DNA from: Acidobacteriaceae bacterium
GTDB taxonomy: Bacteria > Acidobacteriota > Terriglobia > Terriglobales > Acidobacteriaceae
DNA length: 33,102 bases
Reading direction: 5' to 3'
NCBI GenBank assembly: GCA_025352065.1
Contig: JANXUC010000156.1
Coordinates: 1-33,102 of the forward strand
Both the position numbers and the translations under genes were made by a program. The notes under the pieces were generated by a model. That model was given only the letters and a program-made list of their open reading frames with translations. It was not told where the DNA came from and made no database searches. Positions 7,636-16,245 of this stretch are shown here, piece after piece (the stretch's first letter is position 1; the number at the start of each line of letters is the position of its first letter).

Positions 7636-8463
7636 ATGGCCAACGCAATCGAACTGACAAAAGACTTTCCTGCGTCGCGCGAAAGAGCTGTTCTCCTTGA
7701 ACTGCTGAACCTTATGCGCACACTCGAACAGGAAAGAATAGAGGGAGTTATCTGCGGAGGCTGGGTACCGTTCTTGAAGGAGCTTGCACGTCATTCCCAG
7801 ACAGACCATAGCATGAGCTTAGATATCGACCTTCTCCTTCGCGCCAAGGCACGTGAGCGGGAGACGATTGATCGCATCAAGAACCTGTTATCCAAATCGC
7901 TCGGCTTCGAAACAAGTAGAGCCACCCCTTTTCGCTACGAAAAGAGCATCGACGGCAATGTTGTGCAGCTTGATCTCTTGGCGGACCTCCCTCGCACGCA
8001 AGAAGATGAATCCGTTCGTAAGGTCTACGGGACGAAAACAAGTCTCGACTTGTGCCTAGTTGATGGGGGAGAGGATCTGAACGATCACGTCGAGAGAATC
8101 CAAATCAACTTCCGCGAGGGTGACCACATCCAGACCTTTGAAATTCCTGTCCCTGATGCTACGGGTTTCATCGTTCTGAAGACGACAGTGTGTCGATATC
8201 GGGAGAAACCCAAAGACCCATACGATATCTACTACTACTGCCGTTACTCAGAAGACCCTGACATTATCCGCCAGATGCTGACAACTTCCCTCCATGAACC
8301 AGCAGTCGCCCGGGCTGTTGAAGCCTTGAAGAGGATGTTCAAGCACGAGGACTCGAAGTGGGTCGAAATGGTTCTAGATCACATGAGCGTCACGGGGGAT
8401 GCGCGCGACCGCGAAGCGCAGTTTGTGGTCCGCACCGTGCGTCGAGTGAGCGACGGCTTGTGA
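7636..8463 (+). CDS. AbiEii-like nucleotidyltransferase, candidate toxin
   Basis: The 275-residue protein has nucleotidyltransferase features: ICGGWVPFLKEL (39-50, the GG motif) followed by SLDIDLLL (61-68), whose D63 and D65 would bind metal. Further on lies VVQLDLLADL, which may supply the third acidic residue, and KPKDPYDIYYYC matches the conserved K..D..D block of AbiEii-like proteins. Family members are GTP-using nucleotidyltransferases, and some modify tRNA ends. The start follows the AbiEi-like stop with no spacer. A role as toxin is inferred from pairing and order, since solitary proteins of this fold can have other roles. A dispersed repeat and then the RAYT locus follow downstream. 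Confidence 0.7.
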   Translation: MANAIELTKDFPASRERAVLLELLNLMRTLEQERIEGVICGGWVPFLKELARHSQTDHSMSLDIDLLLRAKARERETIDRIKNLLSKSLGFETSRATPFRYEKSIDGNVVQLDLLADLPRTQEDESVRKVYGTKTSLDLCLVDGGEDLNDHVERIQINFREGDHIQTFEIPVPDATGFIVLKTTVCRYREKPKDPYDIYYYCRYSEDPDIIRQMLTTSLHEPAVARAVEALKRMFKHEDSKWVEMVLDHMSVTGDARDREAQFVVRTVRRVSDGL

Positions 8464-8544
8464 ATGGCTCAAGCGGCGTGGCATTCTGGCGACATGGGAA
8501 ATCTGGGGACGGAAATCCGCGGGTAGACGGGACATTCGCCACCA

Positions 8545-8576
8545 GATTTCCTCACGATAGAGCCGTTCGGAATGAC
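8545..8576 (-). repeat. Dispersed repeat (gtcattccgaac family), inverted copy
   Basis: On the minus strand this stretch begins gtcattccgaac and ends gtgaggaaatct, matching the family at 2445 and 32004. It lies between the AbiEii-like gene and the RAYT locus. The open frame covering it on the minus strand gives the typical spurious peptide CHSERLYREE. Confidence 0.55.
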
Positions 8577-8636
8577 AAACGGTGAGAAGGATGAGCGGTG
8601 GGGAAGCGTCCTCAGGGGCTAAAGTTGATGGGTGCC

Positions 8637-8671
8637 CCAGGTTCGCGTACGTTTTTTGTACGCTAACCTGG
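8637..8671. repeat. REP palindrome A (class 1)
   Basis: Arms ccaggttcgcgtac (8637-8650) and gtacgctaacctgg (8658-8671) pair with one mismatch around a T-rich loop. The TAG stop of the transposase frame (8663-8665) lies inside the second arm. It is similar to the reverse complement of 32953-32989, including the flank gggtg.agga. Confidence 0.88.
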
Positions 8672-9208
8672 GTGTAGGAATACTCGCGGAAGTTTCGTTT
8701 CGTCTTGGCCCTCCCGATCTCGCGCAGTCCATTCCGATTCGATTTCCACGACTCCAGTTTCCTGTAGAGAGTAGTGTCGAAAGCTACTCCACTTCCAGTC
8801 TCCCGCTTCTCTTGCCAACCCTCGTTTGACCGGATTCCGGTGGAGATATCGTAGTTTGATCTTAAACTCTTCCTCATCCCGGATGTTTCGGTCGTAGTAG
8901 CGCTTCTCCCAGAACGGACCGGTTCTTGATGATCCGTTGTTGAGACGCTTCGTGAACGACAACTTGAGATAGTGCATGGCATCGGCCAACGAGGCCTGTT
9001 CCGGTTCGCTTACAAGAAGGTGAACGTGTTCGGGCATGACGACATATCCGTAAATACGCACGTCGAAGCGGCGTCGCATTCGTTCGAGGCATTCGACAAA
9101 GAGATCGTAGACTTAAGGAGAAGTGAAGTTTGGTTGTCGTCGTAGGCAACTGAACGTCAGGAAATGAGTTTGTTTCGATTCGTGGAAACGCACTAGACCG
9201 CGTGTCAT
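8663..9208 (-). pseudogene. REP-associated tyrosine transposase (RAYT), interrupted by one TAA
   Basis: Reading from the ATG at 9208 gives MTRGLVRFHESKQTHFLTF..., a typical RAYT start. Codon 32 (9113-9115) is TAA, and the same frame then continues VYDLFVECLERMRRRFDV to the stop at 8663, 182 codons in all. The HUH motif is PEHVHLL (H61, H63). A Tyr lies in ADAMHYLKLSF (Y80), though its catalytic role is not certain. WEKRYYDRNI, YLHRNPVKRG and WKWSSFRHY are typical of the family. RAYTs are single-strand DNA transposases related to IS200/IS605 TnpA and are linked to REP spread. A restart at the ATG at 9079 would keep the HUH site but lose the first 43 residues. One base change would restore the frame, so the loss is probably recent. 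Confidence 0.85.
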
Positions 9209-9250
9209 GGATTGAAACTATACCTGGGCTAACTGGTGGTGCAAGCAGTA

Positions 9251-9285
9251 CCCATGTTAGCGTCAAAATACGACGCGAACATGGG
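9251..9285. repeat. REP palindrome B (class 2)
   Basis: Arms cccatgttagcgtc (9251-9264) and gacgcgaacatggg (9272-9285) pair with one mismatch around a 7-base loop. On the minus strand the flank is gggtactgcttgcaccac, the same flank as palindrome C at 32838-32873. It lies about 40 bases upstream of the RAYT start codon. Confidence 0.88.
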
Positions 9286-9383
9286 GCACCGGGTGTGGCC
9301 AATGACGAGGGTGTACCCAAAGGAGAATGAGATGGGAACCGGTCCAGATGAAGTCGAGCAAGCTCTGCTGCCACACGAGCTTT

Positions 9384-10379
9384 CTACTTCCAGATTCCCG
9401 TGATAACTTGCGCTACGCCATCTCCAGAGTCTCTGCGCAGCGGCTCCAGGCTAAAATTGTCTTCGATGGTGCGCAGGACGCTGTAGTGGTTGACTGCGGT
9501 CGAGACTTCCTGCGGCTTCACCATGTCTCCGAGGAAGACGGTGTAGATGCGCTCGGGCTTTTTGTTGCCTTCGGATTCGTCGTAGGTGATCACGACCAGC
9601 GTGCGCTTGAGGGCGTCATCTTTCGGGAGCCAGGTGGTGGGGTCAAAATTCAACCAGGACGTCAGAAAGTTGTAGAGCCAGTCGGAAGATTTCCGCAGGC
9701 CCTTCTGGGGATTGAATATTGGATCGTGGCCGTCATCGTCCAGGTTGGGGCTGTAGAACATGTATTCCGGCAAGGGATGCTTTTGAGGGTCGGCGATGAA
9801 GGCGCGAATGTCGGCTACGAAAGCATTGTTCTTGTCCTGTGTGTCTACGCCGACTACGTTATGAAAAGTCTTGGACTGGACCGCATGGAAACTCAAGAAG
9901 GGAACATGCTTGCGGGTGTATCTCCCGCTGCCGCTGGCAAGAAACGGCGTTGAATCGCTGGGTTTGGCCGGGTAGTCTTCCGCGTAATTCTTCCAGTTGA
10001 CCAAATCGCCAATCGTCCTGTGTTCGCTGTCATCGTTGAGATTGACCTGGCGGTCGTTATTGAATCGGTTGTGCGTGTCAAAGTCGCTGCCGGCGATCAT
10101 CGCCAGGTAGTTGGGATAGGAGTGATGGTAGAGGTTGCCGAAATTGGTGAAGCTTACTCCTTTGGCGGCAAGGCTCTTGAAGAAATCGCTTTGGATGGCG
10201 GAGTCGTAGTCCTGATTTTCCAGGACGACGACGAGGACGTGGTCAAAATGCTTGGGCTTGGGAGCGGGAGTGGGTGCGGAGGTGCTCTGAGCGAAGCTGA
10301 GAATGCTTAGACTGCTTAGACTGCAAAACCAAATTACACTGAGGACAAAGCGACGGTGGCACCGAAGGAAAAATTGCAT
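9384..10379 (-). CDS. Secreted phosphoesterase (acid phosphatase/phospholipase C superfamily)
   Basis: The 331-residue protein starts with a signal peptide (basic MQFFLRCHRR, then a hydrophobic stretch ending SILSFAQS). The mature part has motifs of the PF04185-type phosphoesterase family: VLVVVLENQDYDSA near residue 48, with the nucleotide/metal-binding ENxxYD; YPNYLAMIAGSDFD; SPNLDDDGHDP; VVITYDESE; and NHYSVLRTIEDNF near the C-terminus. Members hydrolyse phosphomonoesters or phospholipid head groups in the periplasm or outside the cell. The substrate is not predictable. It is divergent from the glucokinase gene across a 119-bp gap. The length fits the short acid phosphatase subgroup better than the ~700-residue phospholipases C. 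Confidence 0.85.
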   Translation of the reverse strand: MQFFLRCHRRFVLSVIWFCSLSSLSILSFAQSTSAPTPAPKPKHFDHVLVVVLENQDYDSAIQSDFFKSLAAKGVSFTNFGNLYHHSYPNYLAMIAGSDFDTHNRFNNDRQVNLNDDSEHRTIGDLVNWKNYAEDYPAKPSDSTPFLASGSGRYTRKHVPFLSFHAVQSKTFHNVVGVDTQDKNNAFVADIRAFIADPQKHPLPEYMFYSPNLDDDGHDPIFNPQKGLRKSSDWLYNFLTSWLNFDPTTWLPKDDALKRTLVVITYDESEGNKKPERIYTVFLGDMVKPQEVSTAVNHYSVLRTIEDNFSLEPLRRDSGDGVAQVITGIWK

Positions 10380-10498
10380 GTCTTCTCCAATCTCCGAAAC
10401 GCGGCGGCGCAGCAGGCTCCGTCGCCGAAACTATCTCCTTATTTTATAGCGTAGAATGTGGTTCGCATAGGAACCGCAACTCTCTGAACGGAGAAAAA

Positions 10499-11218
10499 AT
10501 GACCGTTTCCAAGAAAGCCGTTGCTGCTAATCCCGCCGCAAACTCGTCGCGTAAAGTCCTCGTGATCGATGTCGGGGGAACCCATATTAAGGTGCTGGCC
10601 ACGGGGCAGAAGGAGTCGCGCAAAGTAGAATCCGGCCCAACCATGACGCCTACGATGATGGTGCAACAAGTGAAGCAGTTGGTGAAGGATTGGTCCTACG
10701 ATGTTGTATCCATTGGATATCCTGGCCCTGCAGTTCGTGGGCATCCAGTGCACAATCCAGCGAACCTTGGCATTGGCTGGGTGGGATTCGACTTTCACAA
10801 AGCGTTTGGGAAGCCGGTTCGGCTGGTTAATGATGCTGCCATGCAAGCTCTGGGCAGCTATCAAGGCGGAAGCATGCTGTTTCTGGGTCTGGGAACCGGG
10901 CTTGGTTCCGCGCTCATGGTGGACGGAATCCTGGAGCCGATGGAACTCGCGCACCTGCCTTACAAAAAGGGGAGGACCTACGAAGACTATGTGGGTTTGC
11001 GTGGGTTGCAGCGCCTGGGCAAGAAGAAGTGGCGCAGGTGTGTCACAGAAGTCGTCGAAATCTTTAGGCACGCGCTGGAAGCGGACTACGTGGTTCTGGG
11101 TGGGGGCAACGCGAAGTTCATGAAAGAGCTGCCCAAAGACACCCGCCTCGGCGCGAACGAGAACGCGTTTGTTGGCGGATTCCGGCTGTGGGAAGAGGAA
11201 CGGCACTCGGCAGGTTGA
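10499..11218 (+). CDS. ppgK: ROK-family kinase, probable polyphosphate glucokinase
   Basis: The 239-residue protein begins its kinase core with VLVIDVGGTHIKV (20-32, phosphate-binding DVGGT). It has VNDAAMQALG with the likely catalytic base D112, LGLGTGLGSALM (129-140) and a sugar-binding ELAHLPY. Polyphosphate glucokinases of this compact type phosphorylate glucose with polyphosphate or ATP. The overall length and these motifs fit PpgK better than NagC-type repressors, because no DNA-binding domain is present. The first 17 residues look like a flexible extension. A GGAG just upstream supports the ATG at 10499. It precedes the lipid gene run by 121 bases, so it is probably a separate unit. 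Phosphoryl donor preference is inferred. Confidence 0.82.
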   Translation: MTVSKKAVAANPAANSSRKVLVIDVGGTHIKVLATGQKESRKVESGPTMTPTMMVQQVKQLVKDWSYDVVSIGYPGPAVRGHPVHNPANLGIGWVGFDFHKAFGKPVRLVNDAAMQALGSYQGGSMLFLGLGTGLGSALMVDGILEPMELAHLPYKKGRTYEDYVGLRGLQRLGKKKWRRCVTEVVEIFRHALEADYVVLGGGNAKFMKELPKDTRLGANENAFVGGFRLWEEERHSAG

Positions 11219-11260
11219 TTTTGGCCAGTGAACAGCGAGCTTCCTAGTCCGAAGCTTCTC

Positions 11261-11288
11261 GTTTCAGCCTGCCAATTTTGTTTACAAT
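11261..11288 (+). promoter_or_regulatory. Tentative promoter of the lipid gene run
   Basis: GTTTCA (11261-11266) and TACAAT (11283-11288) are separated by 16 bases and lie about 50 bases upstream of the first gene. The -10 box is good and the -35 box is weak. It is offered only because the gap between 11218 and 11340 is the natural start of the transcript. Confidence 0.3.
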
Positions 11289-11339
11289 AAGAGAGGAGCG
11301 AATTCATCGCACCACGAACCTCCCGGCTGGACTGCGTAT

Positions 11340-13721
11340 TTGACCCTACCTACCCACAATCAGGAGCCCGATCCGCCCACCAGCCCCGTCTATTGGCGAG
11401 TGGAAGGCAGTCTACTCAACCTTAGCGTAGTGCGCCCCATAGGATTTTTAACCTGGAACGGCCAGAGCTTTCTGGAGCGCATGGTGCGCCGCGGGCTGGT
11501 TTTGCTGATGGCGTTGTTGCGTCCTTTCTTGTATGCCGTGGATCGCACCATGGCGACGCGGGTTGTCCATACCGTGCTGCGAGGCGTGAGTCGAGACCGG
11601 CTGGACTTGCTGGGGCAGGAATACTTTCAATACAAGCTGAAGCCACAACTCAAGGATGAAGGAACGCGGCAGCTGCGGCGACTGGTGGAGTCCGGCGCGG
11701 AAGTCGTGCTGGTGAGCCAAGGGTTGGAGCAGGTGATGCGGCCGCTGGCGGAACATTTTGGCGTGAAGTGGCTGATAGCGAATCGGCTGGAATTTCGCGA
11801 TGGCATTGCCACCGGTCGTTTGCTGGATGCAGTGATTCGTCCGCGAGGATTGTTCGCGCGAATTACCGGGAGCGACCCGAATGGACGGAAGGGTGTTGTG
11901 CAGCTGGCACGAGATCTTAAGTTGCCGGCAGAGGAGCTTGTAACTTCTGTTCGATCTGCGAAACGTGGCGAAGGAGTGCCAGCGCGTCCGTTAGTTTTAT
12001 TTGAAAATCGGTATGGCGCGCAGCAATCTGCGAAGCCGCTATCCGTGCGTCATGCTATGACGGGTAAGCATGTAATGCTGGTGGGATTTACCGGGTTCAT
12101 CGGAAAAGTTTGGCTGGCGAACACGTTGATGGATTTGCCGGAGATTGGGAAGATTTACCTCCTGATTCGGCGGCAGAAATCGAATCCGGCAATTCAGCGT
12201 TTTGAGCGTGTGGTCGATGAATCTCCGGTTTTTGACAAGCTGGAAGAGCGTTATGGTGCCGAGTTTGGACGTTTCATCGCTTCCAAGGTCGAGGTTGTTG
12301 AGGGCGATGTCACGCAGCCGGGGCTTGGTTTTCATCCAGAGGTTGGAGAGCGGCTCAAGCACATGCTGGATGTCGTCATCAACAGTTCGGGGTTGACGGA
12401 TTTTAATCCGGACTTGCGTGACGCTCTGGCGGTAAATGTGGATGCCACGGTCCACATGCTCGATTTTATTCGCAGCAGCGACCACGCTGGGCTGGTACAT
12501 CTTTCCACCTGTTACGTGGCGGGCCAGCGCGATGGCCGCATTAGCGAAACCTTGCGCAGCGACTACACGCCGGTGCGCGCGCCAGGTTTCGATGCGGAAA
12601 GAGAGCTGCAGGCTCTGCGTCAGCTTGTCGTGGATGCCGAGAAGCTTTCGGAGAGTTCGAAAGTTACGGACGAATTGAAGCGCCAAGCGCTGGACAAAGA
12701 ACATGCGGCGCGTGGCTTGCAAGGTGCTGCGCTGGAGAATCAGATTCGCAAGAACCGTATCCGCTGGCTCAAGGATTATGTGACTGAGGTTGGCATGGCG
12801 CGGGCGCGCGAACTCGGGTGGCCCAACACCTACACGTTTACCAAGAGCTTGGCGGAGTCGCTGATTGCAAAGCGTGGCGCGGGACTTCCAGTTGCAATTG
12901 TGCGCCCAGCCATTGTAGAGACTTCCACCTCGAAGCCGTTTCCAGAGTGGAACGAAGGCATTAATACTTCAGCGTCGCTGTCGTATTTGCTGGGCACGTA
13001 TTTCCGGCAACTGCCTACCAATGAACGCAAGCGGCTGGATATTATTCCGGTGGATGCGGTGTGCCAGGGAATGACTTTGATTGCCGCAGCTGTGATTGAG
13101 CGCCGTCACGACGCCATGTATCAACTGGCGACTTCCGTGACGAATCCGTGCGATATGCGCCGGTCGATTGAGTTGACCGGGTTGGCGCATCGGAAGCACT
13201 ATCGCGCGCAGGAAGGCTTAGAATACTGGCTGCGCTTGCGCTTCGATACGATTCCCGTCTCGAAGCAGCGTTACCGAAGACTTTCCGCTCCGGCGCAACG
13301 CCATATGGTGCAGGCTATCCAGAGGGTGATGGCGCCGCTGCCGTTGAAGAAGACTCCTCTGGCGCGTGCCGAGCGCAATCTGGAACGTCTGGAAAAACTG
13401 ATCGTGCTGTTCGAGCCTTTCATTTTGCACAACGAGCACGACTTCGTTGCCCAGAATGTGGAGAAGCTCACGCGGCTACTTCCTGAAGAAGAACGAGCAA
13501 CCTTCGGATACAATACGAGCAGCCTAGATTGGTGGGAATATTGGATCGATATTCACATTCCCGCGTTGCGGCGATGGACCTATCCGCTGATTGAGGGCCG
13601 CCCTATCGAAGTGCGCCCGAGCCGGAATTTTCGCATGAACGATTGTGCGTCGTCGGCGGGCATCCAGAATGAGCCGCAAGTTCTTCCAACCGGAACGGGG
13701 CCAACGTGGCAATATTCCTAA
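11340..13721 (+). CDS. Fatty-acyl reductase with N-terminal degenerate HAD domain
   Basis: The 793-residue protein is a fusion. Residues about 17-205 resemble a HAD-IB phosphatase: VSQGLEQVM (motif II, S126) and [15 protein letters not shown] are recognisable. The nucleophile motif DxDGT, however, reads RVEGS (20-24), and the DxxxD motif IV is not found. Residues from about 243 form an NAD(P)-binding reductase of the male-sterility/thioester-reductase type, with GFTGFIGK (249-256), HLSTCYVAG (387-395) and YTFTK (Y498, K502). A charged helical insert lies at 420-475. Such enzymes reduce acyl-CoA or acyl-ACP to aldehyde or alcohol. The start is an in-frame TTG; no ATG or GTG was found between it and the conserved region. 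The next gene overlaps by 16 bases. Confidence 0.82.
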   Translation: MTLPTHNQEPDPPTSPVYWRVEGSLLNLSVVRPIGFLTWNGQSFLERMVRRGLVLLMALLRPFLYAVDRTMATRVVHTVLRGVSRDRLDLLGQEYFQYKLKPQLKDEGTRQLRRLVESGAEVVLVSQGLEQVMRPLAEHFGVKWLIANRLEFRDGIATGRLLDAVIRPRGLFARITGSDPNGRKGVVQLARDLKLPAEELVTSVRSAKRGEGVPARPLVLFENRYGAQQSAKPLSVRHAMTGKHVMLVGFTGFIGKVWLANTLMDLPEIGKIYLLIRRQKSNPAIQRFERVVDESPVFDKLEERYGAEFGRFIASKVEVVEGDVTQPGLGFHPEVGERLKHMLDVVINSSGLTDFNPDLRDALAVNVDATVHMLDFIRSSDHAGLVHLSTCYVAGQRDGRISETLRSDYTPVRAPGFDAERELQALRQLVVDAEKLSESSKVTDELKRQALDKEHAARGLQGAALENQIRKNRIRWLKDYVTEVGMARARELGWPNTYTFTKSLAESLIAKRGAGLPVAIVRPAIVETSTSKPFPEWNEGINTSASLSYLLGTYFRQLPTNERKRLDIIPVDAVCQGMTLIAAAVIERRHDAMYQLATSVTNPCDMRRSIELTGLAHRKHYRAQEGLEYWLRLRFDTIPVSKQRYRRLSAPAQRHMVQAIQRVMAPLPLKKTPLARAERNLERLEKLIVLFEPFILHNEHDFVAQNVEKLTRLLPEEERATFGYNTSSLDWWEYWIDIHIPALRRWTYPLIEGRPIEVRPSRNFRMNDCASSAGIQNEPQVLPTGTGPTWQYS

Positions 13722-14839
13722 CCGGGTCGACCGGATATATCGGGGGATATATCGCGGCGGGGCTGCTGGAGAGCCATCGCGAGCCGCTTAATTTACTGGT
13801 GCGAGCACGCGACACGCACGAGGCGGAGACACGTTTGTGGCAGTCACTGCAATTGCATTTCGAGTTTCCGAAATTTGCCGAGCTGTTGCGAACTCGCGTG
13901 AATATCTTCCGTGGCGATCTTACGAATTCGCGTTTTGGACTGGATGAAGGCGACTATCGGAAATTGGTCGAGACTACAGACTCAATCGTCCACTGCGCCG
14001 CGTCCTTGAATCGGAAATCTGAGAAGAGCTGCTTGAATACGAACCTCCGCGGCACTTTGGAGGTTGTACAGTTGGCTCGCCGCGCGCAGGATCATCACGG
14101 GCTTCGTCGCATCAGCCATGTAAGCACGGTCGCAGTGGCAGGGAAGCGATCGAACGAAGTTGTGGAAGAAGACAAGTCAGTTGATTGGGATCGCTCGGAC
14201 TACGATCCCTATGCGCGTACGAAGAAGTTTTGCGAACACATGATTCGCGAATTACTGCCGGAAGTGCCGCATACGATTTTCCGTCCCAGCATTGTGTTGG
14301 GGGATAGCCGTTGGGCTGCCACCACGCAGTTCGACATGGTGCGCTCGTTTGTATTCCTGGCGGGGCTGCCGATATTGCCTTTCCGTCCGACGGATAGGAT
14401 CGACATTGTAAACGTGGACTTTGTAGCCGACGCTATTGTGACGCTGCATCAGAAGCCGAATCCAAAGCACGATATCTATCATCTGTCTTCTGGAGCCATG
14501 GCCCAAACATTTCGCGAGCTTACCGACGCGCTTGCGGAAGCGCGCGGCAAGAGGAAGCCCGTATATCTGCCGAAAATGGCGAGTTCGTTTTCTGGGTTAG
14601 TGGATCGCTTGGCGTCGCGCAAAGGGACCATTGGGCGCAATGCCGCGCTGTTGAAAGTATTTATGCCGTACCTCTTGTGGAATACGGTGTTTGACAACAG
14701 TCGTGTTGTAGAAGAAATGGGAAGCAAGCCCGTCCCATTTTCGCGATACAGTCTGCCACTATTGAAGTTCAGTCTTGATATGAAGTTCCAGTACCAGTAC
14801 AAACCATGGCCAGCTTCTGCGGGAGGTTCCGCCGCATGA
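13706..14839 (+). CDS. Thioester-reductase-like SDR (NAD-dependent epimerase family)
   Basis: The 377-residue protein starts at a GTG inside the end of the preceding gene. It has a Rossmann motif GSTGYIGG (7-14), [16 protein letters not shown] and the catalytic DPYARTKK (YxxxK). It also has [12 protein letters not shown] and [10 protein letters not shown], as in extended SDRs of the thioester-reductase/male-sterility class. It probably reduces a thioester, an aldehyde or a keto group on an acyl intermediate, acting with the larger reductase encoded just upstream. The C-terminal 100 residues ([10 protein letters not shown] onward) resemble those of carrier-protein-linked reductases. There is no transmembrane segment. 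The tight overlap on both sides argues for a shared complex or pathway. Exact substrate and reaction direction are unknown. Confidence 0.82.
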   Translation: MAIFLTGSTGYIGGYIAAGLLESHREPLNLLVRARDTHEAETRLWQSLQLHFEFPKFAELLRTRVNIFRGDLTNSRFGLDEGDYRKLVETTDSIVHCAASLNRKSEKSCLNTNLRGTLEVVQLARRAQDHHGLRRISHVSTVAVAGKRSNEVVEEDKSVDWDRSDYDPYARTKKFCEHMIRELLPEVPHTIFRPSIVLGDSRWAATTQFDMVRSFVFLAGLPILPFRPTDRIDIVNVDFVADAIVTLHQKPNPKHDIYHLSSGAMAQTFRELTDALAEARGKRKPVYLPKMASSFSGLVDRLASRKGTIGRNAALLKVFMPYLLWNTVFDNSRVVEEMGSKPVPFSRYSLPLLKFSLDMKFQYQYKPWPASAGGSAA

Positions 14840-16245
14840 TGGATTTTTTGCTGGAAGCGTGGGTGAGCTCGACGATTGAGATGACCCGCCTGCGATGGAT
14901 GATGGGCGGAGGTCAGGCTTGGCGTCCGGGCGAGAAGCTGAAGCTGTTGTTTGCTGGCTACAACGGCACCCGGAACACAGGTTCTGACGTGCGAGTGGAA
15001 GAAATGTTGCGTCAGGTACGGCATGTTCTTGGCGCCGATCGCTGCGAACTCAGCGTGATGACGCAGAAGTTTGATTTTACGCGTGGATACTTCAAAGACA
15101 CACGGCAGGTGCATTTGCCAGATATTTTCCCGCCGTTTCTGCAAAGGGAAGTCCCGCGACATCACGGTGTGGTCGCCTGCGAAGGTTCAATGTTCAAGAG
15201 CAAGTTCGCCAACGCGCTCACCACGATGATGATTGGCTCGCTGGGCATGGCTTCCGCGCAGAATAAGCTCTCCGTTGGCTATGGGGCGGAAGCAGGCCAC
15301 ATGGATCCGCTCGTCTCGAAGATGTGTGGACGTTTCTGCCGCGAGTCGCTGGTGATCACGCGCAACGAAGAATCGCGAACGATTTTGCGCGAGCTTGGGG
15401 TGCCGACGGAGTTAGGTTCCGATACGGCATGGACTTTCGAGCCGCTTCCTCCCGAATACGGCAAGGTTGCGTTGCGGAAAGCTGGCTGGGATGGCACGAC
15501 GCCTGTGCTCGTGGTCTGCCCGATTAATCCTTTCTGGTGGCCCGTGAAGGCTTCGCTGGGGAAGTATGTTGCGCGAGGTCTGACAGGCGCCTACAAGCAG
15601 AGTCATTATCGCTCGGTTTATTTTCATACGTCCGGTCCGAAGGTAAATGCCGCGTACACCCACTATTTGACTTCGATTGCTCGCGCGGTGGATGCGTTTC
15701 GTAAGAACAACAAAGTATTTGTCGTGATAGTTGCAACGGAGCGTCTGGACGCGGACGTCTGTCACCGCATTTCGGACCAACTTGGTGGTGTTGCCGTTCT
15801 GACTTCCGACGATTACGACATGTATCAACTGGTTAGCATTTTGCGAGCGTGCCACATGATGGTTTCGTCGCGCTTTCACGGGATTGTGACCTGCATGCCT
15901 GGATTGGTGCCGTCAGCTGGCATCACGATGGATGAGCGCATCCGGAATTTGATGAACGAGCGCGGACACCAGGACCTGCTGCTTACAGTAGACGATCCTG
16001 ATCTGGAACCGAAGCTGCTGGTTGTTCTGGAAAAGTTGAAGCGCGAAAGCGAAGCAGTTGCCACGGGCATCGGTCGCACGGTTGTAAAGAACTTGAAGAC
16101 GATGGCACGCATGGGCGTTTACTTTGAGGAAGAAGTCCAGCGGCGTTATCCGGAATTCCCCATTCGCACGGGTACTTATGGCTGGGAAGAATACTTGCCG
16201 CCGCTGAGTCCAACTCTACAAAAGTTGGTTGAGGCCTACGGATGA
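14836..16245 (+). CDS. Polysaccharide pyruvyl transferase family protein
   Basis: The ATG at 14836 overlaps the preceding stop (ATGA) and has GGGAGG at 14821-14826, so it is preferred over the in-frame ATG at 14806; the product is then 469 residues. [19 protein letters not shown] near the N-terminus and [13 protein letters not shown] near residue 355 are the usual N- and C-terminal landmarks of the CsaB/pyruvyl transferase (PF04230-type) fold, a GT-B-like structure. Known members transfer pyruvate from phosphoenolpyruvate onto sugars of cell-surface polymers. Finding one inside an acyl-activation operon is unusual, and the acceptor could be a glycolipid. No signal peptide or clear transmembrane helix is present, so it is probably cytoplasmic or peripheral. 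Confidence 0.82.
   Translation: MMDFLLEAWVSSTIEMTRLRWMMGGGQAWRPGEKLKLLFAGYNGTRNTGSDVRVEEMLRQVRHVLGADRCELSVMTQKFDFTRGYFKDTRQVHLPDIFPPFLQREVPRHHGVVACEGSMFKSKFANALTTMMIGSLGMASAQNKLSVGYGAEAGHMDPLVSKMCGRFCRESLVITRNEESRTILRELGVPTELGSDTAWTFEPLPPEYGKVALRKAGWDGTTPVLVVCPINPFWWPVKASLGKYVARGLTGAYKQSHYRSVYFHTSGPKVNAAYTHYLTSIARAVDAFRKNNKVFVVIVATERLDADVCHRISDQLGGVAVLTSDDYDMYQLVSILRACHMMVSSRFHGIVTCMPGLVPSAGITMDERIRNLMNERGHQDLLLTVDDPDLEPKLLVVLEKLKRESEAVATGIGRTVVKNLKTMARMGVYFEEEVQRRYPEFPIRTGTYGWEEYLPPLSPTLQKLVEAYG

Larger units (their letters stand above)
8630..9292 (-). mobile_element. RAYT locus bounded by two REP palindromes
   Basis: A broken REP-associated tyrosine transposase gene lies between two imperfect palindromes in inverted orientation. 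The outer ends are gggtgcc (8630-8636) and ggcaccggg (9287-9293). The two palindromes share the core ccaggttcgc/ccatgttcgc but carry different inner flanks. The left one continues gggtgtagga. On the minus strand the right one continues gggtactgcttgcaccac. The element at 32833-32995 has the same two ends. Confidence 0.75.

Noticed and set aside
8374-8982. 202-codon minus-strand frame containing a CHSER peptide
   Set aside because: It covers an intergenic repeat and the wrong frame of the RAYT pseudogene, so it is not a gene.
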